A DNA stretch of 64,000 nt, taken from Dyadobacter pollutisoli (GTDB taxonomy: Bacteria > Bacteroidota > Bacteroidia > Cytophagales > Spirosomataceae). A program made the position numbers and the translations under genes. Location of the stretch: positions 3,288,501 to 3,352,500 of the forward strand of contig NZ_CP112998.1 of assembly GCF_026625565.1 (NCBI RefSeq), given 5' to 3'. Below the pieces are notes generated by a model that saw only the letters and a list, made by a program, of their open reading frames with translations, was not told the DNA's origin and made no database searches. Positions 35,380 to 43,975 of this stretch are shown piece by piece. The stretch's first letter is position 1, and each line of letters starts with the position of its first letter.

Positions 35380-38300
35380 ATGTTAAATAAAATTATTGGC
35401 TTTTCCGTAGCCAACAAGCTCATCGTGGGCTTGTTTGTGATTGGCTTGATAGGCTTCGGAAGCTATGAGCTCACACGGCTACCTATCGACGCCGTCCCTG
35501 ATATTACCAATAACCAGGTACAGGTCATTACCATTGCCCCTTCATTCGGCGCAACAGACATTGAGCGTCTGGTGACTTTTCCAATTGAGCAGGCCAACAG
35601 TAATATATCCGGCCTCAAAGAAATCCGCAGCTTTTCGCGTTTCGGACTATCGCTGGTCACCATTGTTTTTGACGATGCCACAGACCTTTACTGGGCCAGA
35701 CAACAGGTTTCCGAGCGGCTTTTGAAAGTCCAATCCGAAATCCCGCAGGGTATCGGTACCCCGGAGCTGGGTCCGATCAGTACTGGCCTTGGCGAAATTT
35801 ACCAATACGTGGTCAGGCCCAAAGACGGGTACGAACACCGATATAATGATACCGAGCTGCGCACGATCCAGGATTGGATAGTCAGGCGGCAGCTGCTGGG
35901 GGTAAAAGGCGTGGCCGAAGTGAGCAGCTTCGGTGGAAAGCTCAAACAATACTCCGTTGAAATTAACCCTGAAAAACTGCTTTCTTACGGCATTACGATC
36001 AATGACGTATTTGCCGCGCTGGAAGCAAACAACCAGAACACCGGCGGTGCATACATCGAGAAAGGTCCAACAGTACTTTACATACGCAGCGAAGGTCTTG
36101 TCGAAACCATTGAAGACATTAATAACATTGCCGTCAAAAACCTGAGTGACGGCCAGCCATTGTTCATTCGCGATGTCGCAGAGGTAAAAACAGGCTTTGC
36201 AACCCGCTATGGAGCGATGTGCTACAATGACAAAGGTGAAGTTTCCGGTGCTGTGGTCATGATGCTTAAAGGGGCCAACAGCAGCGAGGTTATCAAAAAT
36301 GTAAAGGAACGTGTAGCGCAAATCCAGAAAACGCTGCCAGAAGGCGTGGTGATAGAACCGTTCCTGGACCGTACAAAAATGGTCAACAACGCGATCAATA
36401 CCGTTGAAAAGAACCTGCTGGAAGGTGCCCTGATTGTAATTTTCGTGCTCGTACTGTTTCTGGGAAACCTGCGCGCCGGATTGCTGGTCGCCTCAGTAAT
36501 CCCGCTCTCCATGCTTTTTGCCGTGATCATGATGAACACCTTTGGGGTCAGCGGAAATCTGATGAGCCTGGGGGCGCTGGATTTCGGGTTGATCGTCGAC
36601 GGCGCGGTGATCATTGTGGAGGCCGTGATGCATCAGATCAGACATAACAAAAAATTCAATGGGCTGGCGACAATCAGCGCGCAGCAAATGGATGAAGAGG
36701 TAAACGAGTCGGCCGACCGGATGATGAACAGCGCGGTATTCGGACAAATCATTATCCTGATCGTGTACCTGCCCATTTTTACGCTGGAAGGCATTGAGGG
36801 GAAAATGTTTAAGCCTATGGCGCAAACCGTTGCGTTTGCTCTACTGGGAGCGTTCCTGTTGTCAATCACTTACGTCCCGATGATGAGTGCATTGGTTTTA
36901 AGCAGGAAAGTCACGGCCAAAGCTAACTTCTCTGACCGTTTGATGGCAGTGTTGGAACGCCACTACCAAAGAGCGTTGGCACCGGTTATCTCTCACCCGA
37001 AAACCGTCTTAATGGCGGCCCTAGGGCTTTTCGGGTTCGCACTTTTCACATTAACCACATTAGGCGGCGAATTTATTCCGGCATTGGAGGAAGGGGATTT
37101 TGCCGTGGATACGCGGGTGCTCACGGGCAGCAACCTGACCACGACCATCCAAAACACGCAAAAGGCAGCACATATTCTGAAAACCCGTTTTCCGGAAGTT
37201 GAAAAAGTGGTGACCAAGATCGGTAGCGGCGAGGTACCTACCGACCCTATGCCTATGGAAGCCAGCGACATGATGGTAATTCTGAAAGATAAAAACGAAT
37301 GGACATCCGCTAAAACATTCCCTGAACTATCTGAAAAAATGAGTGAAGCACTGAGAGCCGTGCCGGGCATTACCGCTGGCTTTCAATACCCGGTGCAAAT
37401 GCGGTTCAATGAGCTGATGACGGGTGCCCGCCAGGATGTGGTCTGTAAGATTTTCGGCGAAGACCTGGATACGCTGGCCCATTACGCACAAAAGCTGGGA
37501 AAATTGGCCAACGAGGTCAATGGCGCGCGCAACCTATATGTCGAAGCCGTTTCCGGATTGCCGCAGATCACGATCCGTTACAACCGGAGTGCCATCGCGC
37601 AATATGGTCTCACAATCGGCGCAGTTAACAGAATCGTCAATACGGCTTTGGCGGGACAAAGTACCGGGATGGTTTTTGAGGGCGAAAAGCGTTTTGAGCT
37701 GGTGGTCAGGGTTGAAGGCGGACGAAAGAAAAATGTGGACGACATCCGTAACTTGCTCGTCCCAACAAAGGATGGAATGCAAATCCCGCTATATCAGCTG
37801 GCCGAAGTAACAATCCAGAATGGCCCCAACCAGATACAGCGGGAAGACGCCAAAAGACGGATCGTGGTAGGCTTCAACATTGCAGGCAGGGATGTGCAGA
37901 CCATCGTGAATGAGTTGCAAGCAAAGGTCAACCAAAGCCTCAAACTTCCGGCGGGGTACTACCTGACCTATGGAGGGTCATTTGAAAATCTGAACGCAGC
38001 CAAACAAAGGCTGACAATCGCAGTCCCCATTTCTCTTATCTTGATTTTCATCCTGCTGTTTTTCGCCTTCCATTCCGTCAAAGACGGACTGCTGATTTAC
38101 TCGGCTATCCCGCTCTCTGCTATCGGCGGCATTTTCTTTCTGGCCTTGCGCGGGATGCCGTTCAGCATCAGCGCGGGGATCGGGTTTATAGCGCTTTTTG
38201 GTGTGGCTGTTCTGAATGGGATCGTACTGGTTGCAGAGTTTAACCGGATCCGAAAAGATGGCGAAACTGACATTCACAAAGCCATTATGGAAGGTACCCA

Positions 38301-39723
38301 ACACCGTTTGCGGCCAGTTTTGATGACAGCCTTTGTTGCTTCACTTGGCTTTTTGCCTATGGCTTTCAGTAATGGGGCAGGCGCAGAAGTTCAAAGGCCG
38401 CTGGCCACGGTGGTGATCGGAGGGCTGTTGGTTGCCACTTTGCTGACCCTCTTTGTGCTGCCTGTACTCTACTTGTTTTTTGAAAATGGCATTGGTTTCA
38501 GGTTGAGAAAACCGTCACTGGCGGTAGTGATTCCATTCGTGCTTTGTTCAATACCTGCTCTGGCACAGCAGAAAATCAATTTGAAAACCGCAATTGAACT
38601 GGCCATCGCCAACAACCAGACGCTGAAAAGTGAAAAACTGCGGGTTGATTATCAAAAAGCATTGTTGAAAACAAGTAGGTTCATTCCATCTACCAGCTTC
38701 ACTGCGGAGGCCGGACAGATTAACAGCTTTTATACAGATACCCGGATCAATGTCTCCCAATCATTCAGCTTGCCAGTAGTGTATTCAAAGCAAAAGAACC
38801 TGTTGCAACAAGAGCTTACCGGCAGTGTGCTCTATGCGGCTGTAAAGGAAAATGAGCTGACCCGCAATGTCGCCCAGGTTTACTACACTTTTTTATACCA
38901 GCAGGAAAAGTTGGGGCTGCTCCGCTCACTTGATAGTCTCTACACTGATTTTTACAAAAAAGCCGAGCAACGATTAACTAGTGGAGAGACCAACATTCTT
39001 GAAAAAGCATCCGCGCAAACACAGCTCGGGCAAATCAAAATTCAGGCGCAAGAGCTGCGAGCCGATCTGGAATTGTCCAGGCTGCAATTCCAGCTGCTCC
39101 TCAATGCAGCAACGGCAGAACCCTCCCCTACCGAGCTGAAATTCAGCATGCCTGCCATGCAGGATTCTGCAATGATCGCCGCTCATCCCAAAGCCAGGCT
39201 GCTACAACAGCAACAACAGATCGCCACAGCCACCATTGACGTCGAAAAAAGCAAACTTTTACCCGGGCTGACATTAGGGTACAATAACATGAGTATGCGG
39301 GGAACCGGCGCGGACGATAAATCCTACAATGCTTCCCAAAGGTTTCATTCCGGGCAGGTAGGTGTTGGAATACCATTGTTCGCCGGTTCGCAGAAAGCGC
39401 GGATCAGCTCTTCCAAAGTGGGCCGCCAAATTGCAGACCAAAATTACGCTGCCGGTGTGCAAGCTTTAAGGAGCCAGTATCAGAGCACATTCAGCGAGTA
39501 CCAGAAGTTTGCAGCGACGGTCAGCTATTACGAAACGACCGCACTAACCAATGCGGCGCTGATAACCCGGTCCGCCACCGAACAACTGACAAACGGAGGG
39601 ATAAACTATCTGGAATGGGCGCAGTTAATCAATCAGGCTGTCAGCATCCGCAGCCAGTATCTGGACGCGATACTGAACCTGAATTCCAAAGCCATTGAAC
39701 TAAACTATTTCCTGGAACACTAA
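35380..39723 (+). CDS. Heavy-metal RND pump fused to a TolC-like outer-membrane channel
   Basis: The 1447-residue protein joins two parts. Residues 1 to about 1040 are a CzcA/HME-type RND pump: TM4 reads LDFGLIVDGAVIIVEAV, with the Asp, Asp and Glu of the divalent-metal (Zn/Co/Cd-type) class rather than the monovalent CusA class. Residues of about 1065-1447 are a TolC-like channel with long heptad helices (LQQEL, AQTQLGQIKIQAQEL). The junction at about 1045-1065 is hydrophobic and ends PFVLCSIPALAQ, exactly like a signal peptide with its cleavage site. The fusion is common in Bacteroidota metal pumps. It probably expels divalent metal ions from cell and periplasm. The adaptor gene overlaps its stop by one base. 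Confidence 0.93.
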   Translation: MLNKIIGFSVANKLIVGLFVIGLIGFGSYELTRLPIDAVPDITNNQVQVITIAPSFGATDIERLVTFPIEQANSNISGLKEIRSFSRFGLSLVTIVFDDATDLYWARQQVSERLLKVQSEIPQGIGTPELGPISTGLGEIYQYVVRPKDGYEHRYNDTELRTIQDWIVRRQLLGVKGVAEVSSFGGKLKQYSVEINPEKLLSYGITINDVFAALEANNQNTGGAYIEKGPTVLYIRSEGLVETIEDINNIAVKNLSDGQPLFIRDVAEVKTGFATRYGAMCYNDKGEVSGAVVMMLKGANSSEVIKNVKERVAQIQKTLPEGVVIEPFLDRTKMVNNAINTVEKNLLEGALIVIFVLVLFLGNLRAGLLVASVIPLSMLFAVIMMNTFGVSGNLMSLGALDFGLIVDGAVIIVEAVMHQIRHNKKFNGLATISAQQMDEEVNESADRMMNSAVFGQIIILIVYLPIFTLEGIEGKMFKPMAQTVAFALLGAFLLSITYVPMMSALVLSRKVTAKANFSDRLMAVLERHYQRALAPVISHPKTVLMAALGLFGFALFTLTTLGGEFIPALEEGDFAVDTRVLTGSNLTTTIQNTQKAAHILKTRFPEVEKVVTKIGSGEVPTDPMPMEASDMMVILKDKNEWTSAKTFPELSEKMSEALRAVPGITAGFQYPVQMRFNELMTGARQDVVCKIFGEDLDTLAHYAQKLGKLANEVNGARNLYVEAVSGLPQITIRYNRSAIAQYGLTIGAVNRIVNTALAGQSTGMVFEGEKRFELVVRVEGGRKKNVDDIRNLLVPTKDGMQIPLYQLAEVTIQNGPNQIQREDAKRRIVVGFNIAGRDVQTIVNELQAKVNQSLKLPAGYYLTYGGSFENLNAAKQRLTIAVPISLILIFILLFFAFHSVKDGLLIYSAIPLSAIGGIFFLALRGMPFSISAGIGFIALFGVAVLNGIVLVAEFNRIRKDGETDIHKAIMEGTQHRLRPVLMTAFVASLGFLPMAFSNGAGAEVQRPLATVVIGGLLVATLLTLFVLPVLYLFFENGIGFRLRKPSLAVVIPFVLCSIPALAQQKINLKTAIELAIANNQTLKSEKLRVDYQKALLKTSRFIPSTSFTAEAGQINSFYTDTRINVSQSFSLPVVYSKQKNLLQQELTGSVLYAAVKENELTRNVAQVYYTFLYQQEKLGLLRSLDSLYTDFYKKAEQRLTSGETNILEKASAQTQLGQIKIQAQELRADLELSRLQFQLLLNAATAEPSPTELKFSMPAMQDSAMIAAHPKARLLQQQQQIATATIDVEKSKLLPGLTLGYNNMSMRGTGADDKSYNASQRFHSGQVGVGIPLFAGSQKARISSSKVGRQIADQNYAAGVQALRSQYQSTFSEYQKFAATVSYYETTALTNAALITRSATEQLTNGGINYLEWAQLINQAVSIRSQYLDAILNLNSKAIELNYFLEH

Positions 39724-40865
39724 TGCAAAACAACTTGAAATACCTGATCTATTGGGGCATGCTCAGCCTCTTACTGGGCTGCTCCGGCAAGGAAGAATCC
39801 GAGGCGCCCGCCACATCAAAGCCGGGAGCCGAAAACATGGCTACCCTTAATAACGAGCAGATTCAAAATGCGGCCATAGCATTAGGGACACCACAAACCC
39901 GTGCCGTTTCGTCGATACTGAAACTGAATGGAAAAATTGACGTTCCGCCACAGAATATCGTTTCCATTAGTGTGCCCCTGGGCGGGTACCTGAAAACAAC
40001 CCGCTTGCTACCCGGCACGCATGTAAAAAAAGGAGAAGTACTGGCCGTGATGGAAGACCAGCAATACATTCAGCTTCAGCAGGATTACCTGACCGGCAAA
40101 GCAAGGCTTACCTATCTGGAAAGGGACTTTAATCGCCAGCAAGAACTGAATGTAAATAAGTCCAGCAGCGACAAGATTTTGCAGCAGGCCGAAGCTGAAT
40201 ACCGCAGCCAGCAGGTAATGATCCGGTCCCTTGAAGAGAAGCTTAGTTTGATTGGCATTAATCCGGGAAAGTTATCCGGCGAGCAAATTTCGAGAAGCAT
40301 TAACATTTATTCTCCCATCAATGGATACGTTTCATCGGTCAATGTAAATATCGGCAAGTACGTATCACCTACCGACGTGCTCTTTGAGCTCATTAACCCT
40401 TCCGACATTCATCTGGCGCTCAAAGTATTTGAAAAAGATCTGGCCGGCATAAGGATAGGGCAAAAGCTGATGGCCTACTCCAACAGCGAGCCTGAAAAGA
40501 GATATTGGTGTGAGGTGATCCTGATCGGCAAGAACCTGTCGCCCGAACGTACTGCGGAAGTTCACTGCCATTTTGAACGCTATGAACCTTCGCTGGTCCC
40601 GGGAACTTTTATGAATGCAACGATCGATTTGGAAACCAGAAATGCAATCACCTTGCCTGAGGATGCCATTGTCTCTTTTGAAAACAGAGAATACATTTTT
40701 TTACCAAAGGCAAAAGGTCAATATGCGATGACCGAAGTGCAGTCGGGAACTACCGAGAACGGGTTTACCGAAATAACAGCCAAAGAAAACCTGACTGGAC
40801 GGCAAGTGGTAGTAAAAGGAGCTTATTCGTTATTAATGTCACTCAAAAACAAATCTGAAGACTGA
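39723..40865 (+). CDS. Metal-efflux periplasmic adaptor, CusB/CzcB type
   Basis: The 380-residue lipoprotein (lipobox at Cys20, SLLLGC) begins at an ATG that overlaps the pump stop codon by one base. It shows the adaptor layout: an N-terminal beta-barrel half, a lipoyl-like segment (SVPLGGYLKTTRLLPGTHVKKGEVLAVME, given only by its VKKGEVLA core), a helical hairpin (about 120-195), the second lipoyl half (YSPINGYVSSVNVNIGKYV) and a barrel (about 230-310). No N-terminal metal-binding Met or His cluster of the kind in CusB is visible. It completes the tripartite pump with the fused RND-TolC protein. Confidence 0.93.
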   Translation: MQNNLKYLIYWGMLSLLLGCSGKEESEAPATSKPGAENMATLNNEQIQNAAIALGTPQTRAVSSILKLNGKIDVPPQNIVSISVPLGGYLKTTRLLPGTHVKKGEVLAVMEDQQYIQLQQDYLTGKARLTYLERDFNRQQELNVNKSSSDKILQQAEAEYRSQQVMIRSLEEKLSLIGINPGKLSGEQISRSINIYSPINGYVSSVNVNIGKYVSPTDVLFELINPSDIHLALKVFEKDLAGIRIGQKLMAYSNSEPEKRYWCEVILIGKNLSPERTAEVHCHFERYEPSLVPGTFMNATIDLETRNAITLPEDAIVSFENREYIFLPKAKGQYAMTEVQSGTTENGFTEITAKENLTGRQVVVKGAYSLLMSLKNKSED

Positions 40866-40959
40866 TTCCATTTCAAAATTCCAATGCATGCTTATTAAAC
40901 TAAAGCACAGATTTCTAATCCAATATACATTTCCCATAAACCTCTAAACAACCCCGATC

Positions 40960-41469
40960 ATGTTCAAGAAAATTCTTTTTACGCTGTTAATCACTCTGGT
41001 CATCATCCAATTTATCCGTCCCGAGCAGAACCTTTCGGATGATCAGAGCAATGCGATGTCCACCAAATATGTTGTGCCTGCCGACGTAAATGAAATCCTG
41101 ACGGTAGCCTGTAACGACTGCCATAGCAATAAAACAAATTATCCCTGGTATGCCAGTATCCAGCCCACCGCCTGGTGGCTCGACCACCATGTCCAGGAAG
41201 GAAAAAGCGAATTGAATTTTTCGACATTCACCCGAATGCCGATCGCCGTGCAAAATCACAAATTCGATGAAATCATCGATGAGGTGAAGGAGAAAAAAAT
41301 GCCACTTCCCTCCTACACCTGGCTTGGATTGCATTCGGGGGCCGATCTTACTGATGCGCAACGCCAGGTGTTGATCAGCTGGGCTCAAACCCAGATGGAG
41401 CAATTGAAAAATCAGTATCCGGCCGACAGTCTGAAAATGAAAAGGAGACCTGCACCGAAAAACGAGTAG
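40960..41469 (+). CDS. Haem-binding domain protein (Haem_bd, c-type CxxCH)
   Basis: The 169-residue protein has an N-terminal hydrophobic segment (about 3-20), a signal or anchor. The Haem_bd domain follows, with Cys51, Cys54 and His55 in the covalent haem-attachment motif CNDCHSN, then YPWYASIQPTAWWLDHHVQEGK. A Met/Trp-containing region near residue 95 (FTRMP) could give the second axial ligand. It probably acts in periplasmic electron transfer. The gene lies 94 bases after the metal-efflux adaptor and 347 bases before a Rieske-like protein, so it may belong to either operon. Confidence 0.85.
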   Translation: MFKKILFTLLITLVIIQFIRPEQNLSDDQSNAMSTKYVVPADVNEILTVACNDCHSNKTNYPWYASIQPTAWWLDHHVQEGKSELNFSTFTRMPIAVQNHKFDEIIDEVKEKKMPLPSYTWLGLHSGADLTDAQRQVLISWAQTQMEQLKNQYPADSLKMKRRPAPKNE

Positions 41470-41816
41470 GAATACCGATTAAATTTCGATTAAAAGTGAA
41501 AATTTAATTAACTGAAAAATATAACTCATCCAATACAATAAAAAGAAAAATATGACTTTCGTCAGCTTTAATGATTCCATCAATTTTTATATAACTATCT
41601 ATTTATTAGATAGTTATATAAAAATAGGTTAGTCAAATCGGATCAAATCAAAAAAGCAAGCCACATTTTCTCTTTGCACAAAAGCAGTATTTAGAACAAA
41701 TAAAAATATTGCGACCTAAACCGAAATATAAGTCACTTCAAGGCAACGAAATCAATGCAACAACTGGGCGACCATATTCGTATTACTGATCAGAGAATTC
41801 AACGCCCTACTAATTG
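41470..41816. other. AT-rich intergenic region with a long inverted repeat
   Basis: About 350 bases between the haem-binding gene and the Rieske-like gene. It is very AT-rich and contains a perfect 19-bp inverted repeat (41583-41625, described separately). No gene is visible. The right half should contain the promoter of the redox cluster, but no motif stands out. Confidence 0.6.
41583..41625. promoter_or_regulatory. 19-bp perfect AT-rich inverted repeat (hairpin)
   Basis: ATTTTTATATAACTATCTA (41583-41601) is the exact reverse complement of 41607-41625, with a five-base loop TTTAT. The symmetry is perfect over 19 bases, far more than chance in this region. The stem has only two C/G-containing dinucleotides per arm, so it is a weak hairpin but ends in A-runs on one side and T-runs on the other, as expected for a terminator acting in both directions. 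A dimeric repressor site is the alternative. It lies between the haem-binding gene and the redox operon. Confidence 0.55.
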
Positions 41817-42350
41817 ATGATGACACGTCTTGATTTTTTAAAATCCATAGGATTCAAAGGCCCTGCCCTGGTGGCGCTGCTGACTTCCTGTGTTCGCGAA
41901 GAAGATACTTTTGTCGAAGCACTAAGCGTCCAGGACCAAACTTCCGAAACACCAGCGACCGATACCACTTCCCTGGGTGGCGCTACCGATGTGTCGATGA
42001 AATTGAAATCTCCCGCTGCCATCAGTACAGAAGCACTCAATGCCATTACGGGTGTTAAGCTCAGAATAGACCTGACACTTTCCGCTAATGCTGCATTGCT
42101 TACAGTCGGAGGCTACCTGATCAAAAGCGGTATTGTGACTGCTCAATCCTCCTCGGGCGTGTTGGTGGCAGCCACTCAGACGTGCAGTCATGAGCCGAAG
42201 AACAAAGTCATTTTTAATAAAACAGAATTCTACTGCACCGAGCACGGTGCAAGGTTTAGTCTCACCGGCTCGGGCCTTAACACCTTCGGAAACGCGGGCC
42301 TGACCATCTACAAAACAGCAACCGACGGAAACACCGTTGTGATTTATTAA
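41817..42350 (+). CDS. Rieske-like [2Fe-2S] protein
   Basis: Start at the first of two adjacent ATGs (41817). The 177 residues begin with a short hydrophobic stretch ending ALLTSC, a possible lipobox with Cys25. About residues 95-177 form a Rieske fold: Cys123-x-His125 and Cys140-x-x-His143 (CSH ... FYCTEHGARFSLTG) are the four cluster ligands, 14 residues apart. The loop 58-60 region is Thr/Ser/Gly-rich. Rieske proteins pass electrons; this one stands alone without oxygenase or cytochrome b partners. It heads a cluster with a thioredoxin-like protein, ApbE, DUF4266 and DUF3570 genes. It could also be part of a ferredoxin-like domain of an unknown complex. Confidence 0.82.
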   Translation: MMTRLDFLKSIGFKGPALVALLTSCVREEDTFVEALSVQDQTSETPATDTTSLGGATDVSMKLKSPAAISTEALNAITGVKLRIDLTLSANAALLTVGGYLIKSGIVTAQSSSGVLVAATQTCSHEPKNKVIFNKTEFYCTEHGARFSLTGSGLNTFGNAGLTIYKTATDGNTVVIY

Positions 42351-42361
42351 TTGAAGAGAAC

Positions 42362-42793
42362 ATGAAAACGATTATCGCATCCCTATTGACCATTCTTTCA
42401 ACATTGCCATTAAACTGGAAATTAGATTTTTCACAGGCCCAGGCGGAAGCCGAAAGCACTCATAAAATGATCCTGCTGAATTTTTCAGGCTCTGACTGGT
42501 GCGGCCCCTGCGTAAAGCTTACAAAAGATGTTTTTGGCTCTGCTCAATTCACAGATTTCGCCGCAGAGAACCTGGTGCTGGTGCGGGCTGACTTTCCAAG
42601 ACAAAAGAAAAATCAGCTTGATAAAAATCAGATAGCGCTCAATGAAAAGCTCGCGGAGCAGTACAACAAAAAGGGCATTTTTCCGCTTACAGTGCTCGTT
42701 GATCCGAAGGGAAAAGTATTGAAAGAATGGGAAGGCTATCAGCCGTCTGTGAGCGATTTCATCGTGGATATACGTTCACATTCCGGTAAGTAG
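42362..42793 (+). CDS. Thioredoxin-family protein (CGPC), periplasmic
   Basis: The 143-residue protein has an N-terminal hydrophobic segment (about 3-20) and a thioredoxin fold with the active site SDWCGPCVK (Cys47, Cys50). The cis-proline loop is seen in KKGIFPLTVLVDPKGK. It is close to the thioredoxin-like family used in extracytoplasmic thiol reduction. It starts 11 bases after the Rieske-like gene and ends one base before the apbE start, so these genes are one operon. It could reduce cysteine pairs such as CGC in the DUF4266 protein or support cofactor attachment; both are inference. Confidence 0.88.
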   Translation: MKTIIASLLTILSTLPLNWKLDFSQAQAEAESTHKMILLNFSGSDWCGPCVKLTKDVFGSAQFTDFAAENLVLVRADFPRQKKNQLDKNQIALNEKLAEQYNKKGIFPLTVLVDPKGKVLKEWEGYQPSVSDFIVDIRSHSGK

Positions 42794-42794
42794 T

Positions 42795-43724
42795 ATGAAA
42801 GAAATACTTGTCAAACGCTCCGTCCGACTGATGGGTAATCACTTCGAAATAAGCGCAGTGGCAGATAACACCCATTTAGCAGAGCGGTTCATAGATCTGG
42901 GAATAACCGAAATCCGGCGGATTGAGAAACTGTTTACCACGTTCAGCGACGACAGCCAGACCAACAGGATCAATCAGCACGCCGGGTTGGAGCCGGTTGT
43001 GGTAGACCGTGAGGTTTTTGATCTGATCACGCGTTCGATCCGGATCTCGGAGCTGACACAGGGTGCATTTGACATCACGTATGGATCGATCGACAAATCA
43101 CTCTGGAACTTTGATCTGAGTATGACTTCGCTTCCAGCCCCGGCATTGGCCAGGCAGATGGTAAGGCTGATCAATTATAAAAATCTTGTCTTGAATGCCT
43201 CCGATAGCACCGTATTCCTGAAAGAAAAAGGCATGCGGATCGGCTTTGGCGGGATTGGAAAGGGCTATGCGGCAGAAATGGCGAAAAACGTGATGCGCCA
43301 GGCCGGTGCCGTTTCCGGGGTAGTAAACGCATCGGGCGACCTCACTACCTGGGGGAGGCAGCCCGGCAATGCAGAATGGACCGTCGGTATCGCCGACCCA
43401 GACTCGAAGAACTTACCGTTCTCCTACCTGAAAATCAGCGATATGGCGATTGCGACCTCGGGTAGCTACGAGAAATTTGTAACCATTGACGGACGCCGGT
43501 ATTCGCACACCATCAACCCGAAAACGGGGCTACCGGTGACCGGGATCAAAAGTGTCACCATTTTCTCCCCCAATGCAGAACTATCCGATGCGCTGGCAAC
43601 ACCAGTAACAGTCCTGGGAGTCAAAACCGGCCTCGATTTAATCAATCAGATGAAGGACATAGCCTGCATCATCATAGATGACCAAAACAAGCTGTTCTCT
43701 TCCAAAAACATTCATATTCATTAA
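42795..43724 (+). CDS. apbE: ApbE-family FAD:protein FMN transferase
   Basis: The 309-residue protein carries ApbE motifs: GGIGKGYAAEMAK, NASGDLTTWG, RRYSHTINPKTGLPV and SDALATPVTVLG, the last including the metal-binding Asp. ApbE transfers FMN from FAD to a Thr or Ser of target proteins in the periplasm. It lacks an obvious signal peptide at the chosen start (it begins MKEILVKRSVRLMGN), so the start or the compartment deserves care; some ApbE proteins act in the cytoplasm. It lies one base after the thioredoxin stop and six bases before the DUF4266 gene. A target is not obvious: no Asp-x-x-Ser/Thr-Gly-Ala-Thr motif is clearly present in the neighbours, although the Rieske-like protein has a loosely similar GGAT. 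Confidence 0.93.
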   Translation: MKEILVKRSVRLMGNHFEISAVADNTHLAERFIDLGITEIRRIEKLFTTFSDDSQTNRINQHAGLEPVVVDREVFDLITRSIRISELTQGAFDITYGSIDKSLWNFDLSMTSLPAPALARQMVRLINYKNLVLNASDSTVFLKEKGMRIGFGGIGKGYAAEMAKNVMRQAGAVSGVVNASGDLTTWGRQPGNAEWTVGIADPDSKNLPFSYLKISDMAIATSGSYEKFVTIDGRRYSHTINPKTGLPVTGIKSVTIFSPNAELSDALATPVTVLGVKTGLDLINQMKDIACIIIDDQNKLFSSKNIHIH

Positions 43725-43729
43725 AACGT

Positions 43730-43954
43730 ATGCACCCCAACGTCAAAATAAAAGTCGTGTTAATCAGTGTCTTCGTGGCAACTTTATCCTCTTGCGTATC
43801 CGTAAAGGAATACCAGAAAAACCGTATCAACGATTCCGAAATGGAACTATCGGCCCGAAAATCCGAGAAATTTGAACAAAGCTTTTACCTGTACCGGGAA
43901 GGCGCTTCCGGAGCAAACGGAGGCAAAAGCGGCGGCGGTTGCGGCTGCAATTAA
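43730..43954 (+). CDS. DUF4266 mini-lipoprotein with C-terminal CGC
   Basis: The 74-residue protein has a signal and lipobox (VFVATLSSC, Cys22), giving a mature lipoprotein of only about 53 residues. The middle is polar and helical. The C-terminus is glycine-rich and ends GGGCGCN, with Cys71 and Cys73. Proteins of this DUF4266 type are, to my recollection, usually next to DUF3570 and ApbE genes. The two cysteines could bind a metal, form a disulfide for the adjacent thioredoxin, or carry a modification. The gene is between apbE and DUF3570 with small gaps (6 and 21 bases), so it belongs to the same operon. Confidence 0.85.
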   Translation: MHPNVKIKVVLISVFVATLSSCVSVKEYQKNRINDSEMELSARKSEKFEQSFYLYREGASGANGGKSGGGCGCN

Positions 43955-43975
43955 CCCTACTACTATCAGAATTCA

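Noticed and set aside
35647..36321. 224-residue minus-strand frame
   Set aside because: It lies wholly inside the strongly supported CzcA-type pump gene on the other strand and has no signal, motif or partner; it is a shadow of high-GC codon positions.
35380..40865. Copper/silver (Cus) assignment of the pump
   Set aside because: The TM4 motif DFGLIVDGAVIIVE is of the divalent-metal class, and the adaptor lacks the Met-rich metal-binding N-terminus of CusB; Czc-type is preferred.
41872..42010. FMN acceptor site for ApbE in the Rieske-like protein (GGAT)
   Set aside because: Only the GAT part fits; the expected Asp and Ser/Thr spacing of the acceptor motif is not convincing, so it is kept as a hint and not listed as a site.
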